Below, in pieces: positions 1 to 8,485 of a stretch of DNA of 64,000 nucleotides. Position numbers and translations under genes: made by a program. The notes beneath the pieces were generated by a model. The model was not told the origin of the DNA. It saw only the letters and a program-made list of their open reading frames with translations, and did no database searches. The stretch covers positions 248,001 through 312,000 of the forward strand of contig JAFADY010000021.1 in NCBI GenBank assembly GCA_023424395.1. Direction: 5' to 3'. The DNA comes from Bacteroidota bacterium (lineage in GTDB: Bacteria; Bacteroidota; Bacteroidia; Bacteroidales; Dysgonomonadaceae). Within the stretch, counting starts at the first letter, position 1. Every line of letters starts with the position of its first letter.

Positions 1-1539
1 CACAAACGCTTTTCGCGTTTCATATATCGCGGCATTGCCGTTGCCATTGGCCTCTAATTCCTGAACGGAGTATTTGCTCGGACGGCGGATATGATAATCG
101 ACTCCCGCAGTAGCGAGAAATCCGTTAAAAATTTCGTAGTTGTTAAAAAGTTTCACATAATAATCCGTGAAACGATTGAAAGATATATCTTCAAACGCAA
201 TTCCGCCGTTTGGCAAACTATCCTGATTTTGGATCAAATTAAGGGAACTGTACAAAGGATTTCCGATACCTGCCGAAAACGAAACGCTCCCTAAAAAGAA
301 AGGTTCGTAGTTCCAAGTAGTGGTAACATCGGTAAACAATTCTTTTCTCTTAAACATATATCCGGCAAACGCGTTTACTTTAAATGTCCGGCTTCTTTTT
401 AAATCTAAATTAAAATAAACTTTCTGCCTATACGAAATTCCGTCTTGCGAAGAGTAACCTACCATTAACGGATTAAATAAACCGCTGTAATCTATCAAGG
501 TAGATTTGTATTTGTATCGGGTGTTTGACACAATACTTTGGGCAATTTGCTGCGCATTGGACTTATCCTGAACGGAATCTTTTTTATCGGTTTTTATTTT
601 TTCTTGTTGTTTAGCGTAAAACTGAGTCATCACCTCTTTTTCTCTCGCTTGCAGAGGTATAGCGCGATTCTCATCCCAAAAAACGGAGTCTGTTACTATA
701 GGCATCAAATCTACTCTTATCCGATAAAAGTCGCTGATATTAAGGTACTTTCTTTTTTCGGCCACTTGTCTTAACTCTATTTCTTTATATTGTATGGTAG
801 CCAAATGCCTGCTTGCTACAACATTGCCTAAGTAGGCAGCATTGTGATAAATTACAAATTCTACCGGCAAATAATTTGTGATCCATTCATTACCCATGGT
901 AATTTCAAAAGAAAAATCGGCAAAAATATCAATGCCTTCGGCTTTGAAATGGATTATGCGCCACGTGCCGTTTTCAACTACAAAACTGCCTTTCAAAAGT
1001 TTTGAGTTTTCATATATGGGATCGAAATCGATGGTGTAGTAAGTATTTTCGTTTTCGGTATGGGTTTGTCTGAGTTTGTACGTGTAATATTTGGCAGTTG
1101 AAAAACGCACGGGCATAAAAAAGCTCTCATCGTTGGTGGTTTCGCCGTAAACGTTGATATTGAGTAAGTAAAACGGAACCATTTCAATGTCTTTTTTGCT
1201 TGTGAGTGTTCCGGTAACGTACTTAATATCCTGCACGTAATTATTTGGATAATCGAATTTCAAGGTACTCAATGTCTCTATCAAGGCCTCGTCGGAGTGA
1301 GGGTCGTGCAAAACAAACCGGGGAACTAAATGAGTGTATTTGTAGAGAAAATTCTTTTTCAAAGTTTCCACGTATGTACGCATATAAACTTCTGCCTCGA
1401 AATTCTCAACCAATTCGTTGTATTTTTCGGCTGCGCTCATCGATCTTTTGAGCAACGTATCAAGAGGGGTAGCCTCATTCGAAAATGTGGCCGACGTTGC
1501 GAAAAGAAAAAAAATATATATAAGCGCCTTACTTTTCAT
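1..1539 (-). CDS. DUF5686-family outer-membrane protein, C-terminal part outside the window
   Basis: The open frame runs 513 codons from the ATG at 1539 off the left edge, so the gene is truncated by the window. The first ~20 residues form a signal peptide. The rest is rich in alternating aromatic/polar strands typical of DUF5686 (a TonB-receptor-like barrel of unknown function in Bacteroidetes). It lacks the N-terminal carboxypeptidase-regulatory-like domain seen in the relative at 53204, so it is the shorter kind of DUF5686 protein. A TAGTTTTG -7 box lies 12 bases upstream of the start. Family assignment is from overall resemblance, including the YNELVENFEAEVYM-type N-terminal segment and the later strand-rich region; function is unknown. 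Confidence 0.75.
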   Translation of the reverse strand, partial: MKSKALIYIFFLFATSATFSNEATPLDTLLKRSMSAAEKYNELVENFEAEVYMRTYVETLKKNFLYKYTHLVPRFVLHDPHSDEALIETLSTLKFDYPNNYVQDIKYVTGTLTSKKDIEMVPFYLLNINVYGETTNDESFFMPVRFSTAKYYTYKLRQTHTENENTYYTIDFDPIYENSKLLKGSFVVENGTWRIIHFKAEGIDIFADFSFEITMGNEWITNYLPVEFVIYHNAAYLGNVVASRHLATIQYKEIELRQVAEKRKYLNISDFYRIRVDLMPIVTDSVFWDENRAIPLQAREKEVMTQFYAKQQEKIKTDKKDSVQDKSNAQQIAQSIVSNTRYKYKSTLIDYSGLFNPLMVGYSSQDGISYRQKVYFNLDLKRSRTFKVNAFAGYMFKRKELFTDVTTTWNYEPFFLGSVSFSAGIGNPLYSSLNLIQNQDSLPNGGIAFEDISFNRFTDYYVKLFNNYEIFNGFLATAGVDYHIRRPSKYSVQELEANGNGNAAIYETRKAFV

Positions 1540-1550
1540 TTTTTGTGATG

Positions 1551-1558
1551 CAAAACTA
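1551..1558 (-). promoter_or_regulatory. -7 promoter box of the DUF5686 gene
   Basis: Read on the minus strand this is TAGTTTTG, matching the Bacteroidetes TAnnTTTG box, 11 bases before the ATG at 1539. Confidence 0.55.
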
Positions 1559-1631
1559 CGGAAATTTCTAAAAAGAATTGATTTAAGACACTAAAAAAGA
1601 CGATTATGTTACAAGTAATTAAAATTTGTTT

Positions 1632-1639
1632 TATTTTTG
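1632..1639 (+). promoter_or_regulatory. -7 promoter box of the Crp/Fnr gene
   Basis: TATTTTTG matches TAnnTTTG and lies 32 bases before the ATG at 1672. It is divergent from the DUF5686 promoter. Confidence 0.55.
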
Positions 1640-1671
1640 TGTTTTAGAACATTGTTATACAACAAGGTTTC

Positions 1672-2373
1672 ATGGTTAGAAAAAGTAAAGAAATAATTGA
1701 TTTATCTTCATCTTTATCTGATATTTGGAGAGTATTGGATGAGGATGAACGCAACATTATTAAAAAGAATGTACGGATTACTCATTTCAAAAAAAATGAG
1801 ATGATCTATATCGAAGACGAAGGCCCGCTGGATTTGATGGTGCTTTTCAAAGGAAAAGTGAAGATATACAAAAGTGGAATAGGGGGAAGAACTCAAATTA
1901 TCAGGATGATACGGCCAATACAGTATTTTGGATACAGAGCTTATTTTGCCGAAGAGCCTTATGTTACTGCCGCTTCAGCTTTCGAATCTTCCACAGTTTG
2001 CATGATACCGATGAAGGTGGTGGAAAGCCTGATCAGAAAAAACGGCGACCTGGCGTATTTTTTTGTCCAACTTCTTTCCATTGATTTAGGAATTGCAGAC
2101 CAACGCGTAGTAAACCTCACACAAAAACACATCAGGGGCAGGCTTGCCGAGTCTCTTGTTTTTTTAAAAGAGAGTTACGGTTTAGAGGAAGATGGCGCCA
2201 CCATCAATATTTATTTAGCACGTGAAGATTTGGCAAACCTGTCCAACATGACTACTTCCAACGCTATCAGAACTTTATCCACGTTTGTTGATGAGAGAAT
2301 TATTACAATGGACGGCAGAAAAATAAAAATTATTGACGAGGATAAACTCCGTAAGATCAGTAAGATAGGATAA
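1672..2373 (+). CDS. Crp/Fnr-family transcriptional regulator
   Basis: 233 residues, the usual family length. Residues ~20-130 form a cyclic-nucleotide-binding-like beta-roll (the KGKVKIYKSG strand pair is visible) and ~145-225 a winged helix-turn-helix with the segment LAREDLANLSNMTTSNAIRT as the likely recognition region. There is a single Cys in the sensor domain, so it is not an Fnr-type [4Fe-4S] sensor; the effector is unknown. It is transcribed divergently from the DUF5686 gene. In Bacteroidetes such proteins often govern nitrosative or redox responses, but nothing in this sequence ties it to the NO genes at 25-32 kb. Confidence 0.85.
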   Translation: MVRKSKEIIDLSSSLSDIWRVLDEDERNIIKKNVRITHFKKNEMIYIEDEGPLDLMVLFKGKVKIYKSGIGGRTQIIRMIRPIQYFGYRAYFAEEPYVTAASAFESSTVCMIPMKVVESLIRKNGDLAYFFVQLLSIDLGIADQRVVNLTQKHIRGRLAESLVFLKESYGLEEDGATINIYLAREDLANLSNMTTSNAIRTLSTFVDERIITMDGRKIKIIDEDKLRKISKIG

Positions 2374-2427
2374 TATGTTGAAAAAACAATTCGTAAAAAC
2401 TAATTTCTTTATCCGAAACAACTTCAT

Positions 2428-2435
2428 TATCTTTG
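2428..2435 (+). promoter_or_regulatory. -7 promoter box of the GH3-family gene
   Basis: TATCTTTG is an excellent TAnnTTTG match 27 bases before the start at 2463. Confidence 0.6.
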
Positions 2436-2462
2436 CACTACACCATTTCTACTCGCTTTTGA

Positions 2463-3974
2463 ATGATAAAAAAAATTATAAGTTCAGTTATAAGATCATA
2501 TTATAAACCGATCGATAAGTTTCTGCAGGCTCCCATCGATACGCAAAAAAATATGTTTTCATTTCTCGTTGCACATGGCAAAAACACCCTTTTCGGAAAT
2601 GAACACAATTTTAATGCTGTAAGAAGTGTTTCCGATTTTCAAAAAAATGTTCCGGTCGCGTCGTATGAAGATTTGCGTCCTTATCTGGATAAAATTATTG
2701 TAGAAAAAAAATCCAATGTGCTTTGGGATTCGCCGGTAAAGTGGTTTGCCATGTCGAGCGGCACCACCGAAGATAAGAGCAAATACATTCCCGTTACCAA
2801 AGAATCGCTTCAAAATTGCCACTACAAATGTGGGTACCATATGCTTGGGTTGTATGGGCACCACCATCCCCAATCGAAATATTTTCTGGGAAAAACGCTT
2901 GTTTTGGGCGGAAGTCAGCAAATAAACAATATTGGCGGTGGAATTTACACCGGAGATATATCGGCCATTTTGATGAAAAATTTGCCTTTCTTCGCGAAAA
3001 TGGCACGAACGCCGGAAAAAATAGCATTGTTGCCCGATTGGGAAGTAAAACTACAAAAACTCACCGACTATGCTGTAAACAGCGATATTCGGGCTTTTGC
3101 AGGAGTGCCTTCTTGGCTTTTAGTGTTACTAAAAAAAATAGTAAATGATACCCAAAAATTTTTACCGGAGTTGTGGCCCAGCCTCGAAGTTTTTTTTCAC
3201 GGCGGCGTTAGTTTTACTCCGTTTCGCGAACAATACGAAAAACTCATTCCTACGGAAAAGATGAAATACTGGGAAACCTACAACGCTTCCGAAGGCTTTT
3301 TCGGCGTGCAATTCTCACCCGAATCCACAGACATGCTACTGTTGCTGGACAACGAAATATTCTACGAATTTATTCCTTCCGGAGAGTGGGATAAAGAAAA
3401 TCCTGCCGCCATCCCATTAAGCGAAGTGGAAACCGGAAAACAATACGCTTTGGTAATTTCTACAAGCGGCGGTTTGTGGCGTTATAAAATTGGCGACACC
3501 GTGGAATTTACTTCTACTGATCCGTATTTGTTTAAAATAACCGGCCGCACCAAGCAGTTTATGAACGCCTTCGGCGAAGAAGTGATCGTGGAAAATGCCG
3601 ATAAAGCAATTGATGAAGCCTGCAAGCAGACAGGAGCGAAAATAACGGAATATACCGCCGCTCCCATATTTTTCGGAGATAAAAACAACGGCGCACATGA
3701 GTGGCTGATCGAGTTTGAAACCCAACCCTACGATTTCGAAAAATTTGTGGAGGTATTGGACGAGAGCCTGAAGAAATTAAATTCGGATTACGAGGCCAAA
3801 AGATCATATAATCTATCCCTGAACAGGCCTGTGGTAAAAATTGTTGATGAAGGCGGATTCTACAAATGGATGAAATCGAGGGAAAGATCGGGAGGGCAGA
3901 ACAAAGTTCCCAAGCTTTCAAACGACAGAAAATACGTGGATAGCATGCAAGATTATATTGCAACAAAATCCTAA
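2463..3974 (+). CDS. GH3 auxin-responsive-promoter family protein (acyl-adenylating enzyme)
   Basis: 503 residues. It resembles the plant GH3/JAR1 family of the ANL superfamily, which adenylates a carboxylate and passes it to an amine. The phosphate-binding loop is visible around residues 97-111 (SSGTTEDKSKYIPVT), followed by a C-terminal region with the GGLWRYKIGDTV and ITGRTKQFMNAFGEEV segments characteristic of GH3. The bacterial substrate is not known. No carrier-protein or biosynthetic genes are adjacent; the next gene is bamD, 82 bases downstream with its own promoter box. Confidence 0.88.
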   Translation: MIKKIISSVIRSYYKPIDKFLQAPIDTQKNMFSFLVAHGKNTLFGNEHNFNAVRSVSDFQKNVPVASYEDLRPYLDKIIVEKKSNVLWDSPVKWFAMSSGTTEDKSKYIPVTKESLQNCHYKCGYHMLGLYGHHHPQSKYFLGKTLVLGGSQQINNIGGGIYTGDISAILMKNLPFFAKMARTPEKIALLPDWEVKLQKLTDYAVNSDIRAFAGVPSWLLVLLKKIVNDTQKFLPELWPSLEVFFHGGVSFTPFREQYEKLIPTEKMKYWETYNASEGFFGVQFSPESTDMLLLLDNEIFYEFIPSGEWDKENPAAIPLSEVETGKQYALVISTSGGLWRYKIGDTVEFTSTDPYLFKITGRTKQFMNAFGEEVIVENADKAIDEACKQTGAKITEYTAAPIFFGDKNNGAHEWLIEFETQPYDFEKFVEVLDESLKKLNSDYEAKRSYNLSLNRPVVKIVDEGGFYKWMKSRERSGGQNKVPKLSNDRKYVDSMQDYIATKS

Positions 3975-4022
3975 AATAGAATAAAATTTGTATCGGATTA
4001 CGCCCGAATGAGAAACTTTCAG

Positions 4023-4030
4023 TAAATTTG
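4023..4030 (+). promoter_or_regulatory. -7 promoter box of bamD
   Basis: TAAATTTG 26 bases before the bamD start at 4057. Confidence 0.55.
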
Positions 4031-4056
4031 CGGATTAAAATCGATTTTATTAAAAA

Positions 4057-4869
4057 ATGAAGATAAAACCCATCTATTTTTTGTTACTGGCTGTTTTATT
4101 TAGTTCTTGTAACGAATACAATAAAATCTTAAAAAGTACGGACAGGGAACTGAAATATACCTACGCGAAAAAATATTTCGATGAAGGCCAATACAGTCGT
4201 TCCATCACGTTGCTTCAAGAATTGGTGCCGTTTTTTAAAGGAACGGCGCGTGCTGAAGAATCTCTTTATTTATTGGCTCAAAGCTACTACAATTCAAAGG
4301 ATTATATTTCGGCAACAGAGTCTTTCGTTACATATTATAACACTTTTCCGAACGGAGAATACGCGGAGCCCGCGTTGTTTTACGCTGCTTACGGAATGTA
4401 TCTGGACTCTCCCGATGCCCGATTGGATCAGACCAAAACATACAAAGCCATTGCCGAATTTCAGCGCTATTTGGAAGTTTATCCGCAAAGCGACAGGGCA
4501 GACCAAGCGAAAAATTATATGTTCGAGCTACAAGAAAAACTGGCACACAAGGAATTGCTGGCGGCTCAATTGTATTTGAATTTAGGAAACTATATGGGTA
4601 ACAATTACGAATCGGCGGTGGTGGTTGCGCGCGAAGCTTTGAAAAGTTATCCTTTCTCAAAATATACTGAAGATTATCAGATGATCATACTTCGGGCAAG
4701 GCACGAATTTGCCGAAAGAAGCAGCCTGAACATGCAGCCGCAACGATACAGAATGGTGGTGGACGAATATTTCAATTATATAAATTCATATCCGAGCGGC
4801 AAATATTTGAATGAAGCCGAAAGATATTACCGTCAGGCGCTCACAAAAATAGAGCATTTGCCTTCGTAA
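4057..4869 (+). CDS. bamD: Outer membrane protein assembly factor BamD
   Basis: 270-residue lipoprotein. The signal peptide ends in the lipobox LFSSC, followed by tetratricopeptide-like repeats (segments around YAKKYFDEGQYSRSITLLQE and SLYLLAQSYYNSKDY). BamD is the lipoprotein scaffold of the BAM complex that folds beta-barrels into the outer membrane. The following genes are the omega subunit and DUF4293, an order I recall from other Bacteroidales. Length and repeat layout fit the family. Confidence 0.92.
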   Translation: MKIKPIYFLLLAVLFSSCNEYNKILKSTDRELKYTYAKKYFDEGQYSRSITLLQELVPFFKGTARAEESLYLLAQSYYNSKDYISATESFVTYYNTFPNGEYAEPALFYAAYGMYLDSPDARLDQTKTYKAIAEFQRYLEVYPQSDRADQAKNYMFELQEKLAHKELLAAQLYLNLGNYMGNNYESAVVVAREALKSYPFSKYTEDYQMIILRARHEFAERSSLNMQPQRYRMVVDEYFNYINSYPSGKYLNEAERYYRQALTKIEHLPS

Positions 4870-4898
4870 AAAATAAAAACAAAATAATTATAAAATAA

Positions 4899-5231
4899 AT
4901 GGATTACAGAAAAGTTAACGCGAGCACCAATACGGAAACTCGCGAAGTGATGAAACTGGCGGAGCCGGTGGGGAATGTTTATGAAATGGTGAGAATTATG
5001 AGCAAAAGAGCAAACCAGCTTTCTGTTGAAATGAAACAAGACCTCGATACCAAATTGCAGGAATTTGCATCGTACACCGATAATTTAGAGGAAGTTTTTG
5101 AGAATCACGAACAGATAGAGATTTCACGTTTCTATGAAAAACTTCCCAAACCTTCGCTCATCGCTATACAAGAGTGGGAAGAAAGCGAAATATATCATCG
5201 TAATCCCACCAGAGAAAAAGATCAGTTTTAA
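4899..5231 (+). CDS. rpoZ: DNA-directed RNA polymerase omega subunit (Bacteroidetes type)
   Basis: 110 residues. The segment GNVYEMVRIMSKRANQLSVE matches the omega/Rpb6 core (conserved helix with the xxKRAxQL motif), which clamps the beta-prime subunit and assists polymerase assembly. The C-terminal ~60 residues are a family-specific tail. It begins 29 bases after bamD and ends 2 bases before the next start, so it is probably co-transcribed with both. The symbol rests on the family match. Confidence 0.82.
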   Translation: MDYRKVNASTNTETREVMKLAEPVGNVYEMVRIMSKRANQLSVEMKQDLDTKLQEFASYTDNLEEVFENHEQIEISRFYEKLPKPSLIAIQEWEESEIYHRNPTREKDQF

Positions 5232-5233
5232 CT

Positions 5234-5686
5234 ATGCTGCAACGTATTCAAACGGTTTTTCTTTTGCTGGCATCGGCTTGTATGCTGGTTGCATCAGTAA
5301 CCACCCTGGCTACATTTACACATAATGAAGGGGCGGTTACTTTTGAGGCAATGGGAATTTACGAAAACGGACAACTTCAAACATCCACTTGGGGGCTTTT
5401 CGTTATCGGCGCTTTAAGCGCTATTCTGGCTTTGGTTACCGTTTTTATGTACAAAAAACGAATGCTGCAGATAAGAATGTCTATTTTCAATATTTTCGTG
5501 ATGATAGGTTTTTATCTTTATTTCGGATTTTTGGTTTACAGTTTCAACCCCGATGCCGGATTACAGTATCAGAAAATAGGCATCGGCATTGTTATGCCGA
5601 TAATTGCCATTATTTTAACTATTTTGGCAATACGCAAAATAGGCGCCGACGAGGCGCTTGTTAGGTCGTTGAATAGGCTCAGATAA
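5234..5686 (+). CDS. DUF4293 membrane protein
   Basis: 150 residues with four predicted membrane helices (about 5-25, 50-70, 80-100, 112-130). The start MLQRIQTVFLLLA and the even helix spacing fit DUF4293, a Bacteroidetes-only family of unknown function usually found next to the omega subunit gene. It begins 2 bases after rpoZ, which suggests translational coupling. No catalytic motif is visible. Confidence 0.8.
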   Translation: MLQRIQTVFLLLASACMLVASVTTLATFTHNEGAVTFEAMGIYENGQLQTSTWGLFVIGALSAILALVTVFMYKKRMLQIRMSIFNIFVMIGFYLYFGFLVYSFNPDAGLQYQKIGIGIVMPIIAIILTILAIRKIGADEALVRSLNRLR

Positions 5687-5692
5687 AAATTT

Positions 5693-5867
5693 AATGAAAA
5701 GAAGCTGTCTCAAAAGTAAAATTCGCTATCAAATTGTCATTCTGAATGGATCCGCCAACTGGCGGAGAAATGAAGAATCTAATTAGATTGACAATATAGA
5801 TGTTTCACTCCGTTCAACATGACAAAATGAAAGTGGAGCCTTACTTTTGAAACAGTTTCTTTTCATT
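5693..5867. mobile_element. MITE-like repeat, copy 1
   Basis: A ~166-bp core (5698-5863) is flanked by inverted repeats: 25 of 27 positions match between 5693-5719 and the complement of 5841-5867, with the consensus GGCTGTCTCAAAAGTAA near each end. The interior holds a small palindrome TCCGCCAactGGCGGA and inverted GTCATTCTGAAtgg-like arms. There is no coding capacity. A second copy lies at 21771-21935 (165 bp) and differs at only a handful of positions. Two near-identical non-coding copies with terminal inverted repeats fit a non-autonomous transposable element, or a REP-type dispersed hairpin. Confidence 0.8.
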
Positions 5868-5924
5868 AAAAACTGCCGCGAAACCGAAGTTGGGCGGCAG
5901 CAATCAATTGAGAAAACAGGGATT

Positions 5925-7187
5925 TTATTTACCGATAGGTAACATACTCAATTGTTTAATGTTTTTAATATCCGAATAATCATATTGGTAAATGCCGTTT
6001 TCGGCAATCATCATAAGCACCTTATTGTACGGAATTACATCTAATCCATCCATATCTTTAAAATGTGCCAACTGATTTGCCATAACGGTCAATGGATTCT
6101 TGGCGTCGAAAACTTTTAGTCCGTCATCGCAAATAAATAACGTTCCGTTATCGATGCCCAATCCTTTGGGGCCTTTCATCGCATACGTAACGATAGGTTT
6201 GGGGTGCTTCACATCTTTCACTTCAATGATCATCAATTGATCAACGTTTTGGCCGCAAAAATCGCCCGAACGAACCGTTACATACGCAACATCATTTTCT
6301 ACCACTACCGGATCGCAGCCGAGAATATGCACTACGCGCGACTGATATTCGGGTTTTACTGGATTTTGTACCGAGTAAATTATCATTCCGGTAGGTGTCC
6401 CGAAAAATAAGTAATCTTTATATGTGAAAATAGTCTCGGCGTTGAATCCTATGCCGATATCTTCGCCTATTTTTACCGGAGTTTCGGCAGCGATATTAAA
6501 AATACCCAAATAGTTGTTGATAATGGTGTAAAGATTGTCTTTGTAAATGGCAAAACGCGACATAGATCCTACAATTCCCACGCCTCTATTTCCTTTTAAA
6601 TTTTCGAAAGAAGCATCTTGATTCGAGCCAACTCCAAACCACCATCCACTATTGTAATTTTCAACAAGAACTTTCTTCTCTACAACTTTCCATCCCACAA
6701 CTACTCCTTTTTCCCTATTGTTCGGAAAATAATCATATCCGTACTGATTATCGATAGGAGGCAACGCTTGAGGAAAGACTTCCTCTTTGCGTCCTTTTAA
6801 GACGGGCTTCACCGGATTACTTATATCGAACCAAACCAAATCTATAAAAGAATCGGCATACAACAAATTGTTTCGGACGTGCATATCGGCATTTCCCAAC
6901 AGCTCGATAAACGCGATGTTTTTCGGGCTTTTCGGGTCGCGATTGTCAATGATGTGAATACCTTTGCCGGGTTCGGAAATGTAAAGATAGTTGTTAAAGA
7001 AAACGATTTTGCCTTGCTGTTTGATGGCTTGCGGTTGATCTTTTACAGCTACCGAACTTCTGAATTCGCTCGCCGACATGAAAATCGGCTCGTTTGTAGT
7101 GTACGTTACGTACTCTTGCGCAGACTCTTTACAGCCTGACAACATGCCTGCGCTGAGGATGAATAATAAAAAAAATAACTTTTTCAT
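5925..7187 (-). CDS. LVIVD-repeat lipoprotein (predicted beta-propeller)
   Basis: 420 residues with a signal peptide and lipobox LSGC at Cys19. The body consists of repeated strands of the LVIVD type (GIHIIDNRDPKSPKNIAFIE, LVWFDISNPVKPVLKG, LGIFNIAAETPVKIGE, GMIIYSVQNPVKPEYQ, LKVFDAKNPLTVMANQ), which normally build a surface or periplasmic beta-propeller. It is the third gene of the operon ECF sigma, Dma-like barrel, lipoprotein, starting 16 bases after the barrel gene. A role as sensor or effector for the sigma pathway is an inference from position only. Confidence 0.85.
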   Translation of the reverse strand: MKKLFFLLFILSAGMLSGCKESAQEYVTYTTNEPIFMSASEFRSSVAVKDQPQAIKQQGKIVFFNNYLYISEPGKGIHIIDNRDPKSPKNIAFIELLGNADMHVRNNLLYADSFIDLVWFDISNPVKPVLKGRKEEVFPQALPPIDNQYGYDYFPNNREKGVVVGWKVVEKKVLVENYNSGWWFGVGSNQDASFENLKGNRGVGIVGSMSRFAIYKDNLYTIINNYLGIFNIAAETPVKIGEDIGIGFNAETIFTYKDYLFFGTPTGMIIYSVQNPVKPEYQSRVVHILGCDPVVVENDVAYVTVRSGDFCGQNVDQLMIIEVKDVKHPKPIVTYAMKGPKGLGIDNGTLFICDDGLKVFDAKNPLTVMANQLAHFKDMDGLDVIPYNKVLMMIAENGIYQYDYSDIKNIKQLSMLPIGK

Positions 7188-7203
7188 AAAAATTGATATT
7201 AAA

Positions 7204-8484
7204 TTATTTAAATTGAATTCTAATGCCTGCGTTTAGCCCGAAAGTGAATGGGTTTTCCGTTCGGGCGCTCATAGGTTGATTGTTTTTGAAATAATAAATA
7301 ATGCCCGGCTCGCCGAAGACACGGATGTTTTGATTGATTCTGTAATCGAATCCTGCGGCTGTGTGCGCGGAGAATTGGAATCCGTTAATGCCTGACCTTA
7401 AATAGGTATGTCGAGTGAGATTGTCGAAATATTCAATTTCTTGGTTGTATATCGATACCAAGCCTTTTTCAATGGAGCCACCTCCCAAAATATACACACG
7501 CCATTTTTCGTTTTGGTAAACGTTTGCCTTAAGGTTGGTGGGAATGCCCAAATAATGCAAATCCAAGTTTCCGCGATAAATGACATTTCCTTCTGGTTTT
7601 CTGAACTTAGTTGTCATAAATGTGTACATCAGCCCGGTTTCGATGCTCCACGTGCGGTTGATGGGAAATTCCACCAAAGCGCTCACCGAAAGTGGCGGTA
7701 AATGCCGTATATCGGAATATTCCGACGGCGACAAAGTTTTGTATCTATTTTCATTTCCATTGCTAAGCCCCAAGCCATCTCCGATAGGAGTATAGTAAAG
7801 ATCGGACACCATGTCTCCGTTACCCAAACCGATATTACCTGCTCCACTGCTTATCAGCGCGGTCAACAGAGGACGTTTTTTAGATTCGGTTTTTTCGGCA
7901 GGCGCTTCTGTTATTTCTTCTTCGGAGATTATCGGTAACGAGATATTCTCGTCTTTTTCCAACGCTTTTTGAGGAGATATTTCTGACATGTTTTCATCTC
8001 GGTTGGTTGGTGTAGTTTTTTTCACAGGCTCAATTAGCCATGTTTCGGTTGATTCCTTTTGTTCGATAATATTAGTCTGAGCCTTTTCTTGCGTTGTATT
8101 TCTTTTTCGTGGTTTTAGGTTATTTTGAGCAAAATGTGTTTGGGATTTGTTTTCCGTTTCCGGTTCGCGCATCATTTCTTTTTCTGTAAATGTTCTATCC
8201 GTTATTTTTTCGGTTTCCGCCGATTCTTGCGCGACAAAGGCATCTTCACCAATTTTATTTCCCGAAAACGGATTGGCCAAAAATAACAATCCTATCAAAA
8301 TAGCCGCTACACCTGCGATTGCCCAAGGCAGAACGCGCAAGTTTCTGCGTGAGGGAGAAATGAGTCGTTTGTTTATTTGCTCCCACACATCCGGCTCAAC
8401 CGGAATTTGATGATTTCTCACTTTATCGGCTACGCCGCGCGAAAAATCGTCCAAATTGTTGATATTTTTAGTATTGGAACTCAT
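7204..8484 (-). CDS. Dual-membrane protein: N-terminal anti-sigma-like segment plus C-terminal outer-membrane beta-barrel (Dma-like)
   Basis: 426 residues in four parts. Residues 1-50 are soluble and charged, resembling the short sigma-binding region of anti-sigma factors (FSRGVADKVRNHQIPVEPDV). Residues ~51-70 form one hydrophobic helix (inner membrane). Residues ~71-205 are a long Glu/Lys/Thr/Gln-rich, low-complexity linker. Residues ~205-426 are a PorT-like beta-barrel with alternating strands, ending in NAGIRIQFK. The gene starts 1 base after the ECF sigma stop. This architecture, one chain anchored in both membranes next to an ECF sigma gene, matches what I recall as dual membrane-spanning anti-sigma factors (Dma) with partner sigma (Das) in Bacteroides thetaiotaomicron. 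Layout is seen; the sigma interaction is inferred. Confidence 0.75.
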   Translation of the reverse strand: MSSNTKNINNLDDFSRGVADKVRNHQIPVEPDVWEQINKRLISPSRRNLRVLPWAIAGVAAILIGLLFLANPFSGNKIGEDAFVAQESAETEKITDRTFTEKEMMREPETENKSQTHFAQNNLKPRKRNTTQEKAQTNIIEQKESTETWLIEPVKKTTPTNRDENMSEISPQKALEKDENISLPIISEEEITEAPAEKTESKKRPLLTALISSGAGNIGLGNGDMVSDLYYTPIGDGLGLSNGNENRYKTLSPSEYSDIRHLPPLSVSALVEFPINRTWSIETGLMYTFMTTKFRKPEGNVIYRGNLDLHYLGIPTNLKANVYQNEKWRVYILGGGSIEKGLVSIYNQEIEYFDNLTRHTYLRSGINGFQFSAHTAAGFDYRINQNIRVFGEPGIIYYFKNNQPMSARTENPFTFGLNAGIRIQFK

Positions 8485-8485
8485 T

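Noticed and set aside
5693..5867. Complete insertion sequence
   Set aside because: There is no transposase and the length is under 200 bases; it is a non-autonomous element at most.
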